Assembly: GCF_043641665.1 (NCBI RefSeq)
Contig: NC_092193.1
Location: 12,781,501-12,845,500 of the forward strand
Length of the DNA: 64,000 nucleotides
Direction: 5' to 3'
DNA from: Enoplosus armatus
Taxonomy: Eukaryota; Chordata; Actinopteri; Centrarchiformes; Enoplosidae
Shown here: positions 23,201 to 33,726 of the stretch, piece after piece
Numbering within the stretch: position 1 is the first letter of the stretch
Layout of the letters: each line of letters begins with the position of its first letter
The notes under the pieces: model-generated
What the model saw: only the letters and a program-made list of their open reading frames with translations
Databases searched by the model: none
Told to the model about the DNA's origin: nothing
Made by a program: the position numbers and the translations under genes

Positions 23201-26200
23201 GAAGAAGCTTCTCAAGAAGACATTGCTTTATTGTGAGGGCTCACAAGACAAAGCAGTGGAGAACCACTGCTCTATACTATTACATGAATGCTATCTTCTA
23301 TCATCTGTATTTAAATGTTTATCAATTGTTTGTGAGATGATGATATGTGACATAAATATATGATGATATTCCACTTTTTTATACATTTGCATTACGTGCT
23401 TTTATTTTATACAATTCTGTATTATATAAATCATTTGATACAAGTCACAGGTTTATTTACACACTGTGTGTGTATGCATGAGTGTAAATGTAGCAATTTT
23501 CAAAACAAAAGTTACAAAGTGCTTCACAATAAAAGTATTTATCACTAACCGGCAGCATAGTAACAAACACTAGAGTAACAAAATAGAAGTAACAGAAATA
23601 ACATCAGGAAAAGAGCAAAGTATCAGTTAAGAAAAACAAGGAGTATAAGTGAGTCTTGAGATAAAGAAAAAGTCAATTGAATTGGATTATCTAATATTGA
23701 GAGGTAATTTATTACAGAATTTAGGGCCAAAGACGGCAATACACTGGTTAGCCGACCTAAGAGACTTTAAGATGAGGACACAACAATTCAGAAGTCGGGG
23801 GCTTCAGGGGATTTTACATGTATTTATGTCTGTTACAACACTTACCAACAATAGTGTGTTTGGTGCGCGCCTCTTGGCTCCTCTGTACGTCCAGCTCCTC
23901 CTCCTGTCCTGCCGGGTCAGTGTGTGTGAGCCTGAAGTGATCCACCTCAGCTTGTGGATTCTTCCAGTCCACCTGGATAGAGACTTCTGTCTGGCCAAGT
24001 ACTTGGATATCATCAATAGCTGAAACATCTGGGAAGGATACAAGTGTTGCACAACAAGGTGGAACTGGGAGTACAGACATGACCCTTAAATTGGAAACCC
24101 TGCATTAAAGCCTCTGTAATCACAAGCATCTGCCCTGCTCAGCTCCCGTGTCCTTGAGCTCAAGATGAAACACTTGCACCCTGAAATGTGACCTTTCTGG
24201 GGCGGGAGCCAAACAGGAATTTCCCTTTTGGCCATTAAGATAATATAACCAAACATGATATTAGAATATTAGTATTTTGCTGTATTAAAAAAAAAGGTAA
24301 AAAAGTTACCTCATACTGTAGATAATATCTAATAATAATAATATCTTCACTGAAATGTCAGGAAAATTGCACACTGAAGTTTATGCACGTATTTAAAGTG
24401 AGACTATGTAACTTTTGAAAGAAGAAATAACACATTCTTCCTCTCACAAATGAAAAGTTTAATTCATAAGTAAAACAATGCACCTTTGCTCAATTCAATA
24501 CACTCAGGGGTTTTGTTGATACAACCTTACTCGGTCTGGTATGCCCAGTAACTTGTAGAGTCTAATGTAGTAAACTTGAGATAAACTTTAGATAGATGAT
24601 GCTGTATTATGTCAGTAAGTCATTTCCTTGACTTGATCAATCTTTATGCTGGTAATCTCTTGTGCTGCCGTCTCACTAAATTTACCAATATTACATAACA
24701 TACGGTATGGTATGGAGACATTGTGAATGGTATAAAATAGTAATGTAATCATTTTGTAATTGCTAGTCTTACATGATTTAAAAATAATTGATCTCATTTA
24801 ATTAACAATTCTTAAATAAAATTGTGGTAATGTAACCACTTTGACAGTGTAAATAATGCACTCATATTATTGTTTTTCTGTCTGTCTTTTCCGTCTCATG
24901 TTTTGGGCATTACATTAAAGTCAAAGACATCAAAAATATGCACATATGTTAAACAGCAGTGTTACAAAACATCTGTCACTACCACTATCTCTATGATACT
25001 CTGAGTCAGAGGTACTATACATCCACACAGGGGTATTTGCCAAAGATTAGAAGCACTAAAGGCGTTTTCATGCATATGCCATTTCATAAATATATGTCAT
25101 ATATGTAACTGCATGTACAGATAGGCACCATTTAGAATATTAGCATAGCGGGAGGGAGGGATGTCAGGGTTTGCAGCATATGGTGAAAACAGACAAAACA
25201 AAACAAAACCATCAAACAAAACAAATGTTACCAAATGAAAAGGGACAGCATTTTTGTTACGCCAGCAATTGTGTTTTTCCAAGGAAAAAAAAAACATTCA
25301 CTTAAACCCTCTTTTGAAGTAGAAAACTATGCAACCAGTGAAATATCTGCCTGTGTACAGTTCACACAACCATAAGCCAGATGATGGCGTGTTTTCTCAT
25401 GCCCATATGGGAATGCCATGCTCTGTGAGGTTTTCCATGGCTAACCAGGCTGACCACACATTAGAGTCAAACTCAATCTCTCCCTATGTCTGTCTATCTG
25501 TCTGTCTCACTCACGCCCACCAATACTGTCTAGTAATGTCCTTCTCTTTACATCTGTCTCTACCACATCTGTGAGCAAGTCCGATTTCCATTATACACCA
25601 TTTCCTTGTAATTATGTTTAAATGTAATGATTAACAAACCAGCGGTTAATGAAACACTTCAGCTTGTTCATTGCTTTTTAGCATAAGCATCTGCGTAAAA
25701 GACATTTATGGTAGATTTAAATACAGGAAATCCTCATCTTATACAAGTAACTGCAAGTAATTAAGCATAAGTGGAACAGACCGTTCATTCATTAATAGAC
25801 ATGTGACTGCCCAAATCAAGAAATTATACTAAAAAGGGTCAATATACGAAATGTAGTGGGGACTCGTCACCTCAAACATGTCTATCCTCTTGTCTTGTAC
25901 TTGCCTAAAATCTAGATTCTTAATCTGCAACAGCTCCTTCCTCTAAACATTTAAGTGCTTTATATGTTAGTGTTTTCATGCGTCATCACGCGTGTACTTA
26001 CATTTTACCTCAAGTGAGACCATTTAATCAACTGAAATTCTACCTAAATCCACCAGACCTGCAGGCCATACCTGGCCTCCCTGCCACATGAGTCTTTAAT
26101 AGTCTTTAAATCTGCCTTTTCCCTAAACCGCTGACACATCTAAAGTCAACACGCTGCACCCAGACCCATTCCATTTCACCAGTAATGGATCTCATTCTGC

Positions 26201-29200
26201 GTCATGCTCATTTAGAGCAGCACACATTTTACGGCCTAATTGTTGTTCAGAGCTGATCACAGCTCTCTGTGCTCACCTGTGGTGGCTTCGATCTTATCTG
26301 CTTCACTTTGGATTTCTTTGATGACGGCATACACCTGGACCATGTAGGTGACCCCAGGAGACAGTCCTGTGATGAGGTAGGAGTTCTCTGTGTTGGGAAC
26401 CTGAACCTAGGATACAGTGGGTGGAAAAAAATATGGTTCTATGCTACATCCTTTATTTGTCATATCTACTGATTCGACCAAAAAGAAAAAAAAGAAAAAC
26501 ACCTACTTGCTCCAGGGCACGCTCATCATCTTTGGGATGATATGTCAAAATGTAATACTCTGCCCCGCGAACTGACTCCCACTCGACCAGGAGAGAGACG
26601 TCAGTCACCTGGACCAACCGCAGACCCTGAGGACCGAGCACTGAGAGAGAAAGAGAGAGGTAGACACAGACAGAGAAAACAACCAGAGGCAAAGTTTAAT
26701 AGAGGTTAGAGCACATTTTAATACAATGTTCTGTTACTTTAATTGCATTGATTGTTTCTCTCCGTCATTTTCTGTCAGTCTTTGTCTTTCACCCTCACTT
26801 AATACAATTAAATATTAAAGGCCCTGAAAACGTATTTTACTTTAACTCCACCTATTTATCATGTATAATCAGTATATAAACATGTAATAAATGGTGTATA
26901 ACAGACAATAATGCAGTTCTAAGCAGAAATAAGGACATTTCAAGTGTTTATTTATGTATTTCTAAAACATTCTAAAAAACGTCTGTGTTTTACTATTTGC
27001 TCATACACCAGCCTCCACTTATGGATGTCCACAGGAGGACGCACTTAGATCTGCTTGCAACTACATTGTAGTTGTACATTGTTATAAACCATTTATTACA
27101 CCTATATATACTGATTACACATGATAAATGGAGGGTGCTTGAGATACTGTAGATAAATCATCTTAATAAACAATCTTTTAGTTTCTGGTCACAATTGCAT
27201 TTATGTTGTTATTTAGTAAGGCAGTGCAGACTTTAATCATGTTAATTAGTTAATGTATGCTAACACAGAATTATATGTACACAGTTAAAATTATACTAAT
27301 CTATTAAAATATCATACATGAAAATTAGGTTGCAAAACTTCTCCCATTCGGTCTTTGCCCAAACACGCTACATTTCCTTCATAGCGGAGGTACAGCAACT
27401 GCTTCACATAGTCCAGTGCACGTTTTCAAAACTCTATTTTTCTAAATAAATTAAACCCCAACAATAAAAATAGACTTGGTGTTGTATTGTGATAGATTAC
27501 GCAACCAGGTTTCAAGTCTCTGAAGTTTATAGTGTACTAAAATGACAGAGAGAAACCAATGGCTGCCTGGAAGGTGAGAAAAACATATACCACTGTTGTG
27601 TTATTGTGTTATCCTTTAATAACCTCTTCTCACTTTCATTGCCGTTTCTTCAAGAGGATCATGAACAAGGCAGAAGCAATGCATTATTTTGAACACTAAC
27701 ATTTCTTCCCAAACCTGAGATGGAAATTGGGAAGACAAAATATTGCTTTTTAATGGTAACACAAAGCCAAAAGGTTTCAATGGGCACAGTGGAAAAAATA
27801 TGGTAGGGGGCGAATAAGAAGGTATATAACTATGGGGGAGTAAAATAACAAAACAGCAGCCAAAAGACAGAAGACAGCAAGTCAGCAGTGTTGGGGAGTG
27901 AGGCTTTCCACAAACAAGAAGAACGTTCTGTGGGTACGTTAGAGGGAAATAAATGGTAGATGGTGGTGGTACATTTAGAGAAGTACAGCACAGTGCATAC
28001 AAACGTAAGCATATTTCAAGGGAAAAAGTGAAACGGGTGGTGAAGGAGTCCACTATAACTTTGGCAGGGAAGGAATTCACATCAGGTTCAGATGCTGCTC
28101 CACAAGGCAAAGTCAGGAAGCTTAATGTTTTTTTCTCAAACGTAGCAATCCTTTTCCATCCAGTAGCAGTTAATATCCCCCTGTTGCTACTCTAGGCACG
28201 ACTATCAACAATCTTTACCTTTGAATAATATTTCAGAACAGCTGGGGTGAATAAATTAACATGTTAAGATTGGAAAAAGTAGAAACTAATAGTGATTTGT
28301 GTCTTCTCTGATTGAAAATGCGTGAAATACAATTTGAAGAAGGAAAATATGACTGAAACAACATGTTTGGACTTCTTAAAAAGACTATAAATCTGCCGCG
28401 AGTGAGCGCTGAGAAAGTATCAGTGGTTTTGTTGTTCAGGACAAATGAAATGGGAATTCAATCAACCTCTTTCGCTGTTCCTCTGTGTCCTATTATCTTT
28501 AAGTTTCCCATCCGTTAGTAAATATTTAAAAATGATGTGAATCAAGTCTCCGAGCCAATGCACTTAAACACACACAGAACTTGAAAAAGTGGCCAAATAT
28601 GGTTTTGAGTTGAGGACACATTATGTTGAACTTTTTAAATGTGTCTATAAATGAAAGGAAACATTTCTGAGACAGTCAAAGAACGCTAAATCCAAAGCAT
28701 CTACATTGTGTTGATAGAGCTCTAAAGAATTTACTGTGTTCACTTTTAATAATCTTACCCGCATTACATCAAGATTACCTTATTACATGTGGTTGCTAAA
28801 CTTTGCTCTTGTTTACTGTAATCTGATGCATAGACAAGAGTTCAGGCTACAAAAATATTTTCTTTGTTAAAGCACCACTGATCCTCTAAACCACATGGCA
28901 TCTGCAGTTGACAGTGCAGATAAAGAAAAACAATACTGAAGCTATATCAACATCAATGGCAAGGAATGAAAGTGCACTATTCTGGATGTACAGTGTATCT
29001 AAAGCCATAGTTCAAGAGCCACGTTGCCGTCATCACCCAGGGAGCAGATTGACATCCATCACCCAGGTGCTGAAATGGCAAGTAGCCACATAAAACAAAG
29101 AATGTCTCCACTGTTTTGCTTTTGTGCTCTTCTTCTCCTGGTGCTTATTACCACTATTATTATTAACACCTAAAATCAACACAATGTGTTTTATTTCCTT

Positions 29201-32200
29201 ACCTCCCACTTTCCCTTCCTCCCTGACTTCTCCTCTGACACGGTGCCACTGTTGATGTTGGACTCCATTCAACAGCACCTACACTCGAAGCAGCAGATCT
29301 GCCTCTAGCTATTCTCTGCCTCTGCAGAGCAAAACACAGCTTGAAGAAACTGAATCGCCATCGAGGGTTTGACATAGCTGACCTGCTACTGTGAAGACTG
29401 AACCGTTTACGCTCTTATTCTAGTTTCTAAAACTGTAGTTCAGGACCTGAGTTTGAATGTGAAGCTTATTTTGGTGGATCCATGCCCAGCAAAAGTTAAA
29501 CCCCCCCTGCTTTAAAGTATGTGCGATGTACTCTGGGTTAAATGTCTTGGAAGAAATGCCGTTGACAAGTATAGACAGATGCTGCCATATATAGAAAATT
29601 GTTTTAAAGTTTCTTCTGCAGTCCAAGAGACAAGCACTTTGAAAAAGATTTTTTTACCAAAACATTTTACCTGCAGTCAAATCTTCAAGACCTCCTTAGA
29701 AAAGACTGTCACAGTTTGAACTCAGTGAATTAAACTGTCCATGCCTGGCTGCTGCTTCTCACCTTTCTGCTTGCCTGGCCTTATATTGCCATAAAAGAGA
29801 GGGAAAGTGTGCCTCCCACCTGATGGTAGGAGTCGAAACTCACTTAACTGCATGAAGACGGTGTTGAAGGTCCGCCAGGATGGCCTTTGCCCTCTGAGTG
29901 GCTCTAACTTGATAAACATGGCCAAGTTGATGCCAATATTATTGGCAAAGTTTAACAATCTTTCCCAGCCAATTTTTTACTCTGCTCCTGAGGCAGTACA
30001 GTAATTGTGGTTTGGTGAGCAGCACATTTAGCGGGAGAGGTGACGATTCTTCTAGAGGGTCAAAGCCAGACGGAGCCCCAAAAGACTGATGGGTGTTTTC
30101 TTATATTCCTGTGGGATTACAGTATGTAACCTGATGTCATAAATTGTCTAGAGGCCATAGCTGACAGTGGTCATGGGTCAGCTGCTATATCTGAAATAAC
30201 TGTTGGAGAGATGCTTTGAATTCCACAAAAGTAGGTCACTATGGCCATCTTGATAACTGCCATAATTTTAGGTTCAGTCAGAGACACTTACATCAATGAA
30301 CTGACCATTTATTGCAAATAGTTTGCAGTAAGATTTGGCAGAAAAGACTGTTCTTTGAGGGAGCTCTCAGAGTCTGCTAGTCATAATCACTATATCTTAG
30401 AGAAGTCAACAATACTATCAAAAGCCTCAAAACATGAGACAGAGTACATTAGGGAGATGGAGAAAGCAGCAGCACCAAGTGTTATTGGTACAGTAGCTGG
30501 TTCCATTCTGGATTCGGTTTCCACTGCATTGCAAAATACCTGCAAAGCTCAGATGCTAATGAATAGTGTTTTTTTAATCATATTTTTAATGGTTCCAGAG
30601 CTCCATGTAGCATCTGTGTTTTCCATGAGATAGCAGTTAATATTCATAGCTTAATGTCAGCAGAGCCATTGAGGTGACAAAGTAAAAAGGTGAAATGTGA
30701 ATGTTAATTCTCATGAGAAACCCAGATCAAACTAAATAAAAGCATGGGTCATAAAAAGTTATTATGCTGCACCTCAGATACATAATTTACCCATAAAATG
30801 AGCGTGGTGGAATATGCTCACTCAGACAACATTCATTTCTGCAGGACACATCAGAAATGTTGCTGGTTGCTGGAACAACAACTGCCCACAGGAACAAAAC
30901 CTGTTTGAATGATTTGTGTCTGCAGGGGTAAAAGAGACTGGAGAGTATGCTGGTGAATATTTTTCTCATGTGAAAAATATGAATTTCTTACCACTTTATG
31001 CCAACATACAAAATGTCACATTTTCATGTTGAAATCAATGGAATTTGCTTCAATAGGTGGATTTACAGGTGGGGACGAATCTGCATGAATATTTCACCTT
31101 CAACTTTGGCGAACTTTGACACGTAAATTCCCACCAATAGCACGAATTGCAAGCAATAGCAAGCCCTAAATGCCATATGAGCAAATGGAGAGCTGCAGAG
31201 TCCAAAATAGAGGAAGCTATTGTAGCTTATTGTCTGTGACACTTATGAGACAGGAGTAACTAGATGATAAACATAAGTAAATGACACAGTACAGAGAAAA
31301 TATAACATAATGTAACAGATTAGAGATGTATTGTCACCGACTAGCGCTAGTTAGCATGTTCTCGTTTTGCTAGCGTATTAGCCGTTAGGTCTCTAGTTAT
31401 AGTTGCTACTGTAGTTCATCAAGCCTCAAGCACTACCTATTTCTAGGTCTTATGCATACAATGAAAAAAGAATCCATAGAGTTTGTGTTGTTAAGCATTT
31501 GAATAGCTTACCTAATGAACAGTCTTCCCCATAAAAGCCTTCCTCACAGATGCACTGGCCATCCACACACTGGCCGTTACCAATGCAGTCACTGGGACAC
31601 TTCTGGACGCTGCAGTCCTCGCCAGTGAAGTGTGGGAAACACACGCATTTTCCATCGACGCATTGTCCCTTGTCGTTGCAGTTGTCTGGACACATCAGCT
31701 GGCTGCAGTCGTCTCCAGTGTAGCCCTGAAGGCACACACACTTCCCATCCACACATCGGCCGTTGTCATTGCACTCATCAGGGCAGGAGGACACTGAGCA
31801 ATCTGGGCCTTCCCATCCTGGGTTACAGAGGCAGCTGCAGGTGTCGTGTTGGTAGGTACCATGGCCACTGCAGCTTGTGTCCACTCCTATGAGAAAATGT
31901 GTTGTTGCATTGTTAGTAGGTAAGTTATTTATAGATATAGGATAGAATTGTAGTTTCTAGGTTTATTACGTGTAAATCCCCTCACTTACTCTTTATTGAT
32001 TATATTCTGTCTACATATGCATAGTGTATAATAAGTGACTCGTAAAAAACATACAGTTTTCAGGATGTAAGATAAGATAACACTGTTTGCAGTTTCCTCC
32101 CTACTGCAAGCTTCTCTATACACAATGGATTGTGGGTCAAGAGTTGACTTCCCAGCTCAGCCTCCCAACTACTTTATATTAGGTTGTAACATAACTACCT

Positions 32201-33058
32201 ACCTGCAGCACCACCTTTTCCACAACATCCCTGAGTACACTGGGTCTTTAGGTAGTTGACTTCTTCCTCCAGCCCGTTGACTCTGTACAAGAGTGACTTG
32301 AAGCTTTCAGACTCCTCACAGCCACACTTCGGTGTCTGCAGCCTGATGTTGTGTCTGAAGATGATGTCGTTCTCCCCATTGGTAGTGGTCTCTGTCTGCA
32401 GATCTAAATGAATACGACCAAACATCAACATTTCATTTCTACATGTACTGTAATGGGTCACAATGCTCTCACACAATGAGACAGAATATTTAGTATGATA
32501 TAGATTTCCAGGTGAAAAATCTAAAAACATGCTATTTAAAAATGACTTTTACAGTGATGTCAGCATCGAGTATGCAGGGTAAAGTATGTAAAGTGACTGT
32601 AATGTCAAATACAAACCTTTAATCCTTTAACATAATAACCTTCACAGTGACATACATGCAATTTAATTATAAATCTGTGTTGAAAATTCTCGTTTTTATC
32701 ATCTTCCTTACAAAAACAGTTAACTCATCAGCTTCTTTCACTCTGGGTTTTTACATATTTACATCCAGCTTTCTGCATACACACACTCATACTCTACTCA
32801 TGTTCCTTCTCTTGTCTAATTATTCTCAGTTCTCTCGCTCTAATTTTTATTTTGTTTATGACCTGTTCCGTCCTGGGTTGGCAGGCTCTCAAGTTTACAA
32901 CTGGAGCTCCCCGGGATGTCGATTTTATACACGTGGCTGAAGGTGACTCCCTGCTCTCGGGCTGAGGGGTCTGGTTGGTTGTCAGCGGAGCTGAAGGGTG
33001 ACATGGTGCAGAGTAGGGCCAGCAGGCACAGGGCCCTCCACAGGAGTCTGGTGGTCAT
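5130..33058 (-). CDS. tnn: Tenascin-W (tenascin-N), full coding region in 18 exons
   Basis: Secreted extracellular matrix glycoprotein of the tenascin family, which modulates cell adhesion in developing bone, muscle and stem-cell niches. Coding exons, in transcript order: 33058-32863, 32403-32203, 31886-31512, 26640-26507, 26406-26277, 24028-23846, 22908-22819, 16684-16421, 14421-14158, 13791-13528, 12221-11958, 9420-9290, 8499-8361, 8187-8036, 7908-7812, 7712-7548, 6919-6756, 5279-5130. They total 3363 nt, a multiple of three, giving 1120 aa plus stop. Domains: signal peptide (about 1-26), coiled-coil region (66-133), 3.5 EGF repeats (134-257), seven FNIII domains (258-878) and a fibrinogen-like domain (about 885-1095). 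[12 protein letters not shown], the SGIYTIY fibrinogen segment and [10 protein letters not shown] resemble human TNN more closely than TNR or TNC, and mrps14/cacybp next door agrees. The number of FNIII domains varies between species. A 5' noncoding exon must lie upstream, because a splice acceptor directly precedes the ATG. Confidence 0.92.
6756..6919 (-). CDS. tnn: tnn coding exon 17: fibrinogen-like domain, part 4
   Basis: 164 nt, phase 1 to phase 0, residues 1018-1071. [40 protein letters not shown] and [11 protein letters not shown]: the second Cys pair and the most conserved block of the domain. The donor is ttg/gtgagt. Confidence 0.93.
7548..7712 (-). CDS. tnn: tnn coding exon 16: fibrinogen-like domain, part 3
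   Basis: 165 nt, phase 1 to phase 1, residues 963-1016. [20 protein letters not shown], then [11 protein letters not shown] and [14 protein letters not shown], all standard fibrinogen-domain landmarks. Confidence 0.92.
7812..7908 (-). CDS. tnn: tnn coding exon 15: fibrinogen-like domain, part 2
   Basis: 97 nt, phase 0 to phase 1, residues 930-961. [20 protein letters not shown] then [13 protein letters not shown] matches the human TNN segment VFQRRNTGQLDFFKRWRSYV. Too short to stand out as an open reading frame, so it was found by homology and splice sites. Confidence 0.92.
8036..8187 (-). CDS. tnn: tnn coding exon 14: start of fibrinogen-like domain
   Basis: 152 nt, phase 1 to phase 0, residues 880-929. 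[19 protein letters not shown], then [20 protein letters not shown] and TDGGGWL: the opening of a fibrinogen C-terminal domain with its first Cys pair. The donor is GTGCGAGT, a weaker form, but splicing restores WLVLQRR in frame. Confidence 0.92.
8361..8499 (-). CDS. tnn: tnn coding exon 13: FNIII-7, second half
   Basis: 139 nt, phase 0 to phase 1, residues 833-878. [20 protein letters not shown] then AYRGSKRSK is the end of the last FNIII domain, leading into the fibrinogen-like domain. Confidence 0.88.
8689..8704 (+). promoter_or_regulatory. CTCF-consensus-like site in a tnn intron
   Basis: CCACAAGAGGGCAGCA fits the CTCF core motif. It lies in the intron between the two exons of FNIII-7. 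Confidence 0.3.
9290..9420 (-). CDS. tnn: tnn coding exon 12: FNIII-7, first half
   Basis: 131 nt, phase 1 to phase 0, residues 790-832. [20 protein letters not shown], then [20 protein letters not shown]. It resembles the last FNIII of human TNN (DPPRNLRPSAVTQSGGILTW, HGYILTYQ), which is likewise distinct from the array copies. Confidence 0.9.
11958..12221 (-). CDS. tnn: tnn coding exon 11: FNIII-6 (array copy)
   Basis: 264 nt, phase 1 to phase 1. Begins [20 protein letters not shown] and ends with an ISTQAETG strand shared with copies 4 and 5. Its 3' intron flank is also similar to that of FNIII-5, showing that the duplicated unit extended into intron. Confidence 0.92.
12432..12627 (-). 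pseudogene. Decayed FNIII exon in the tnn array
   Basis: On the minus strand an acceptor-like gatgcag is followed by codons for an LGAPTNLLA start, then a shifted frame reading [20 protein letters not shown], then [13 protein letters not shown]. These align in order with FNIII-6 ([40 protein letters not shown]). At least two deletions are visible: one after the first nine codons, shifting the frame, and one removing the E-strand ([13 protein letters not shown]). The core Trp of the C strand has become Cys. No usable donor is seen at the 3' edge. A dead exon copy, not part of the predicted protein. Confidence 0.8.
13095..13285 (+). mobile_element. Truncated LINE-type retrotransposon 3' end (probable)
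   Basis: The stretch around gcaggacacgctggaggga and gtctgggctgctttgctt, ending in a tail like agatggatgaatac, resembles the 3' end and (ATGG)n tail of a non-LTR retrotransposon common in teleosts, as I remember it. It is degraded and 5'-truncated, and lies between the FNIII-5 exon and the decayed FNIII exon. Confidence 0.5.
13528..13791 (-). CDS. tnn: tnn coding exon 10: FNIII-5 (array copy)
   Basis: 264 nt, phase 1 to phase 1. Same domain as its neighbours, with [20 protein letters not shown] and [16 protein letters not shown]. The NSS tripeptide is a possible N-glycosylation sequon. The other copies read SST or SSS at this place, so the sequon is specific to this copy. Confidence 0.92.
13866..13911 (-). 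pseudogene. Short remnant of a further FNIII exon
   Basis: The minus strand reads [12 protein letters not shown], aligning with the first 12-13 codons of FNIII-4 ([12 protein letters not shown]). The rest of the domain is missing: the remnant runs straight into sequence like the intron found 3' of FNIII-5 and FNIII-6. The flank on its other side also resembles the intron beside FNIII-4 (agagttgtggtt against ggagttatggtt). Probably a sixth array unit deleted almost completely. Confidence 0.65.
14158..14421 (-). CDS. tnn: tnn coding exon 9: FNIII-4 (array copy)
   Basis: 264 nt, phase 1 to phase 1. [20 protein letters not shown] opens the domain and [19 protein letters not shown] is the E-F region. 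Very similar in DNA and protein to the next two array exons, so a product of tandem exon duplication. Confidence 0.92.
16421..16684 (-). CDS. tnn: tnn coding exon 8: FNIII-3 (single-exon domain)
   Basis: 264 nt, phase 1 to phase 1, residues 438-524, one complete FNIII domain. [20 protein letters not shown] is close to the repeated TNN domain of mammals (NLVTDRVTENTATVSW). This is the member of the four-exon array most like the mammalian repeats. Its F-G turn reads AFKGDK. Confidence 0.92.
17095..17630. repeat. Teleost interspersed repeat in tnn intron (diverged)
   Basis: aacttggttaggtttaggg, aggttaggggaccttca, aacgtggttacggttcag and gaacagcggcctccc recall a common fish repeat. Boundaries are approximate. 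Noncoding; in the intron between FNIII-2 and FNIII-3. Confidence 0.45.
21719..21739. repeat. (CA)n microsatellite
   Basis: About ten CA units followed by an A8 run. Confidence 0.9.
22819..22908 (-). CDS. tnn: tnn coding exon 7: FNIII-2, second part
   Basis: 90 nt, phase 1 to phase 1, residues 408-436. [20 protein letters not shown] matches the GLHPGTEYKITVVPMRG strand and turn of human TNN. Acceptor tttctgcag/GT and donor ACAG/gtcag are clean. Confidence 0.9.
23846..24028 (-). CDS. tnn: tnn coding exon 6: FNIII-2, first part
   Basis: 183 nt, phase 1 to phase 1, residues 347-406. [20 protein letters not shown] leads to the core Trp, then [19 protein letters not shown] and ARTKHTIVG. Human TNN FNIII-2 has the same spacing. 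Confidence 0.9.
26277..26406 (-). CDS. tnn: tnn coding exon 5: FNIII-1, second half
   Basis: 130 nt, phase 0 to phase 1, residues 303-345. [18 protein letters not shown] is followed by a YMVQVYAV strand, the classic E-F strands with the LxPG turn and core Tyr of FNIII. Confidence 0.9.
26507..26640 (-). CDS. tnn: tnn coding exon 4: FNIII-1, first half
   Basis: 134 nt, phase 1 to phase 0, residues 259-302. Begins [20 protein letters not shown], the A-B-C strands of an FNIII fold with the core Trp, and continues to [14 protein letters not shown]. It matches human TNN FNIII-1 (VTPQGLQLL, then SLLVSWEP). Confidence 0.9.
26641..31511. other. tnn intron between EGF and FNIII-1 exons (4.9 kb), no gene recognised
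   Basis: Contains the inverted-repeat element at 26847-27136. Otherwise unique-looking AT-rich sequence with no exon recognised on either strand. Confidence 0.55.
26847..27136. mobile_element. MITE-like element with about 55-bp terminal inverted repeats
   Basis: The left arm tttatcatgtataatcagta, then taataaatggtgtataac, pairs with the right arm gttataaaccatttatta, then tatactgattacacatgata. The interior is about 170 bp and noncoding. It sits in the tnn intron just upstream of FNIII-1. Family not identified. Confidence 0.7.
31512..31886 (-). CDS. tnn: tnn coding exon 3: 3.5 EGF-like repeats
   Basis: 375 nt, phase 1 to phase 1, residues 134-257, all EGF repeats in one exon. A half repeat ([16 protein letters not shown]) is followed by three tenascin-type repeats with the pattern CP-x2-C-x3-G-x-CVDGxCxC-x3-(F/Y)-xGxDC. 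The count of 3.5 is the known TN-W arrangement (TNR and TNC have more), which is independent support for tnn. Confidence 0.93.
32203..32403 (-). CDS. tnn: tnn coding exon 2: heptad/coiled-coil oligomerisation region
   Basis: 201 nt, phase 1 to phase 1, residues 66-133. Contains [18 protein letters not shown], nearly the human TNN motif, followed by hydrophobic heptads ([19 protein letters not shown]) and a QGCCGK cysteine cluster. In tenascins this region drives trimer and then hexabrachion assembly with interchain disulfides. Confidence 0.9.
32863..33058 (-). CDS. tnn: tnn coding exon 1: signal peptide and N-terminus
   Basis: Starts at ATG 33058-33056 (residues [16 protein letters not shown], a basic n-region then a leucine core) and runs 65 codons plus one base to a GT donor. 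Two bases before the ATG is a good acceptor (tcctctag/CC), so the upstream in-frame ATG at 33076 would be intronic and was not chosen. [19 protein letters not shown] resembles the SHTYKIDVP segment of human TNN. Confidence 0.85.
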
Positions 33059-33384
33059 GGCTAGAGGACATGACAAGAGTAGATACTTTTAATATTTTTA
33101 ACCTTCACACAATCTTTTTCTGAAACAAAGACATCCAGTTCACACAGGACACACAAAATGTTGACTGCCTGATTTGTGGAGAAAGCATAAGGCTAGTTTA
33201 GTTTCATTTAGTCTAACTATAGAATGCAAAAAAATGATTGGTTCCTTCCAAACTAAAACCCTATCATAAATGTATTGTTTCCATGAAGTAGTAAAAACTA
33301 AAGAAGGGTAGTTTGTGTTTTGAACAGCAGTTATTTTTCCAGGATATTAAAAGTATTAACTATTGTTATACCCATTGCAGCTCT

Positions 33385-33726
33385 CCGAGAGTTAGATGAG
33401 AAGATTGATACCTCTGCCATGTGCGTTAAGTATCGAGCTGGAGCCAGGAGACAATAAGCTTAGCTTAGCATAAAGACGGGGAGCAGCAGTGTTTCCTGTC
33501 ACTTGTGATGACAAAAATCCAGGAAGTCCCTGTGCCCCGCTGTACAGCAGGTAGCTACTCGTAAAACCAAGAAAATTCTTCTTTTAACTTTTGAGAGAGC
33601 CAGGTGAGCTGTCTCCCCCTGCTTCCAGTCTAAGCTAGGATAACAGCCTCCTGACTCCAGCTCTGTAGTTAATGCATAGAGCATTGTTGAGAGTGGTACC
33701 AGTCTAGTTGTCCAACTGTCAGGGAA
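33385..33726. mobile_element. Foldback MITE-like element with long inverted repeats
   Basis: The left arm (gagagttagatgagaagatt, then agctggagccagga and agcttagcttagcata) is matched by the reverse complement of the right arm (gagctggagtcaggagg, then tagcttagactggaagcag, and a diverged ttggacaactagactgg end). The two arms form an imperfect palindrome of about 340 bp, just upstream of the first tnn coding exon. I recognise it as a very common teleost nonautonomous element. Confidence 0.65.

Noticed and set aside
24380..24600. Possible further interspersed repeat (agactatgtaacttttgaaa)
   Set aside because: Feels familiar from fish genomes, but I could not define ends or internal structure.
27616..28110. 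Minus-strand open frame of 164 codons in a tnn intron
   Set aside because: Low-complexity Cys/Leu/Pro/Ser-rich translation without any known motif, and no link to the tenascin frame.
29722..29958. Possible retrotransposon ORF fragment ([12 protein letters not shown], then GNIRPG)
   Set aside because: It faintly recalls the C-terminus of fish LINE proteins, but the likeness is too short and uncertain to annotate.
5130..33058. Calling the tenascin tnr or tnc
   Set aside because: The EGF count (3.5), the [12 protein letters not shown] segment, the repeated FNIII type, the basic C-terminus and the mrps14/cacybp neighbours all favour tnn.
32840..33076. Upstream start MSCPLAM for tnn
   Set aside because: It lies across a good splice acceptor (tcctctag) immediately before the chosen ATG, so it is probably intronic.
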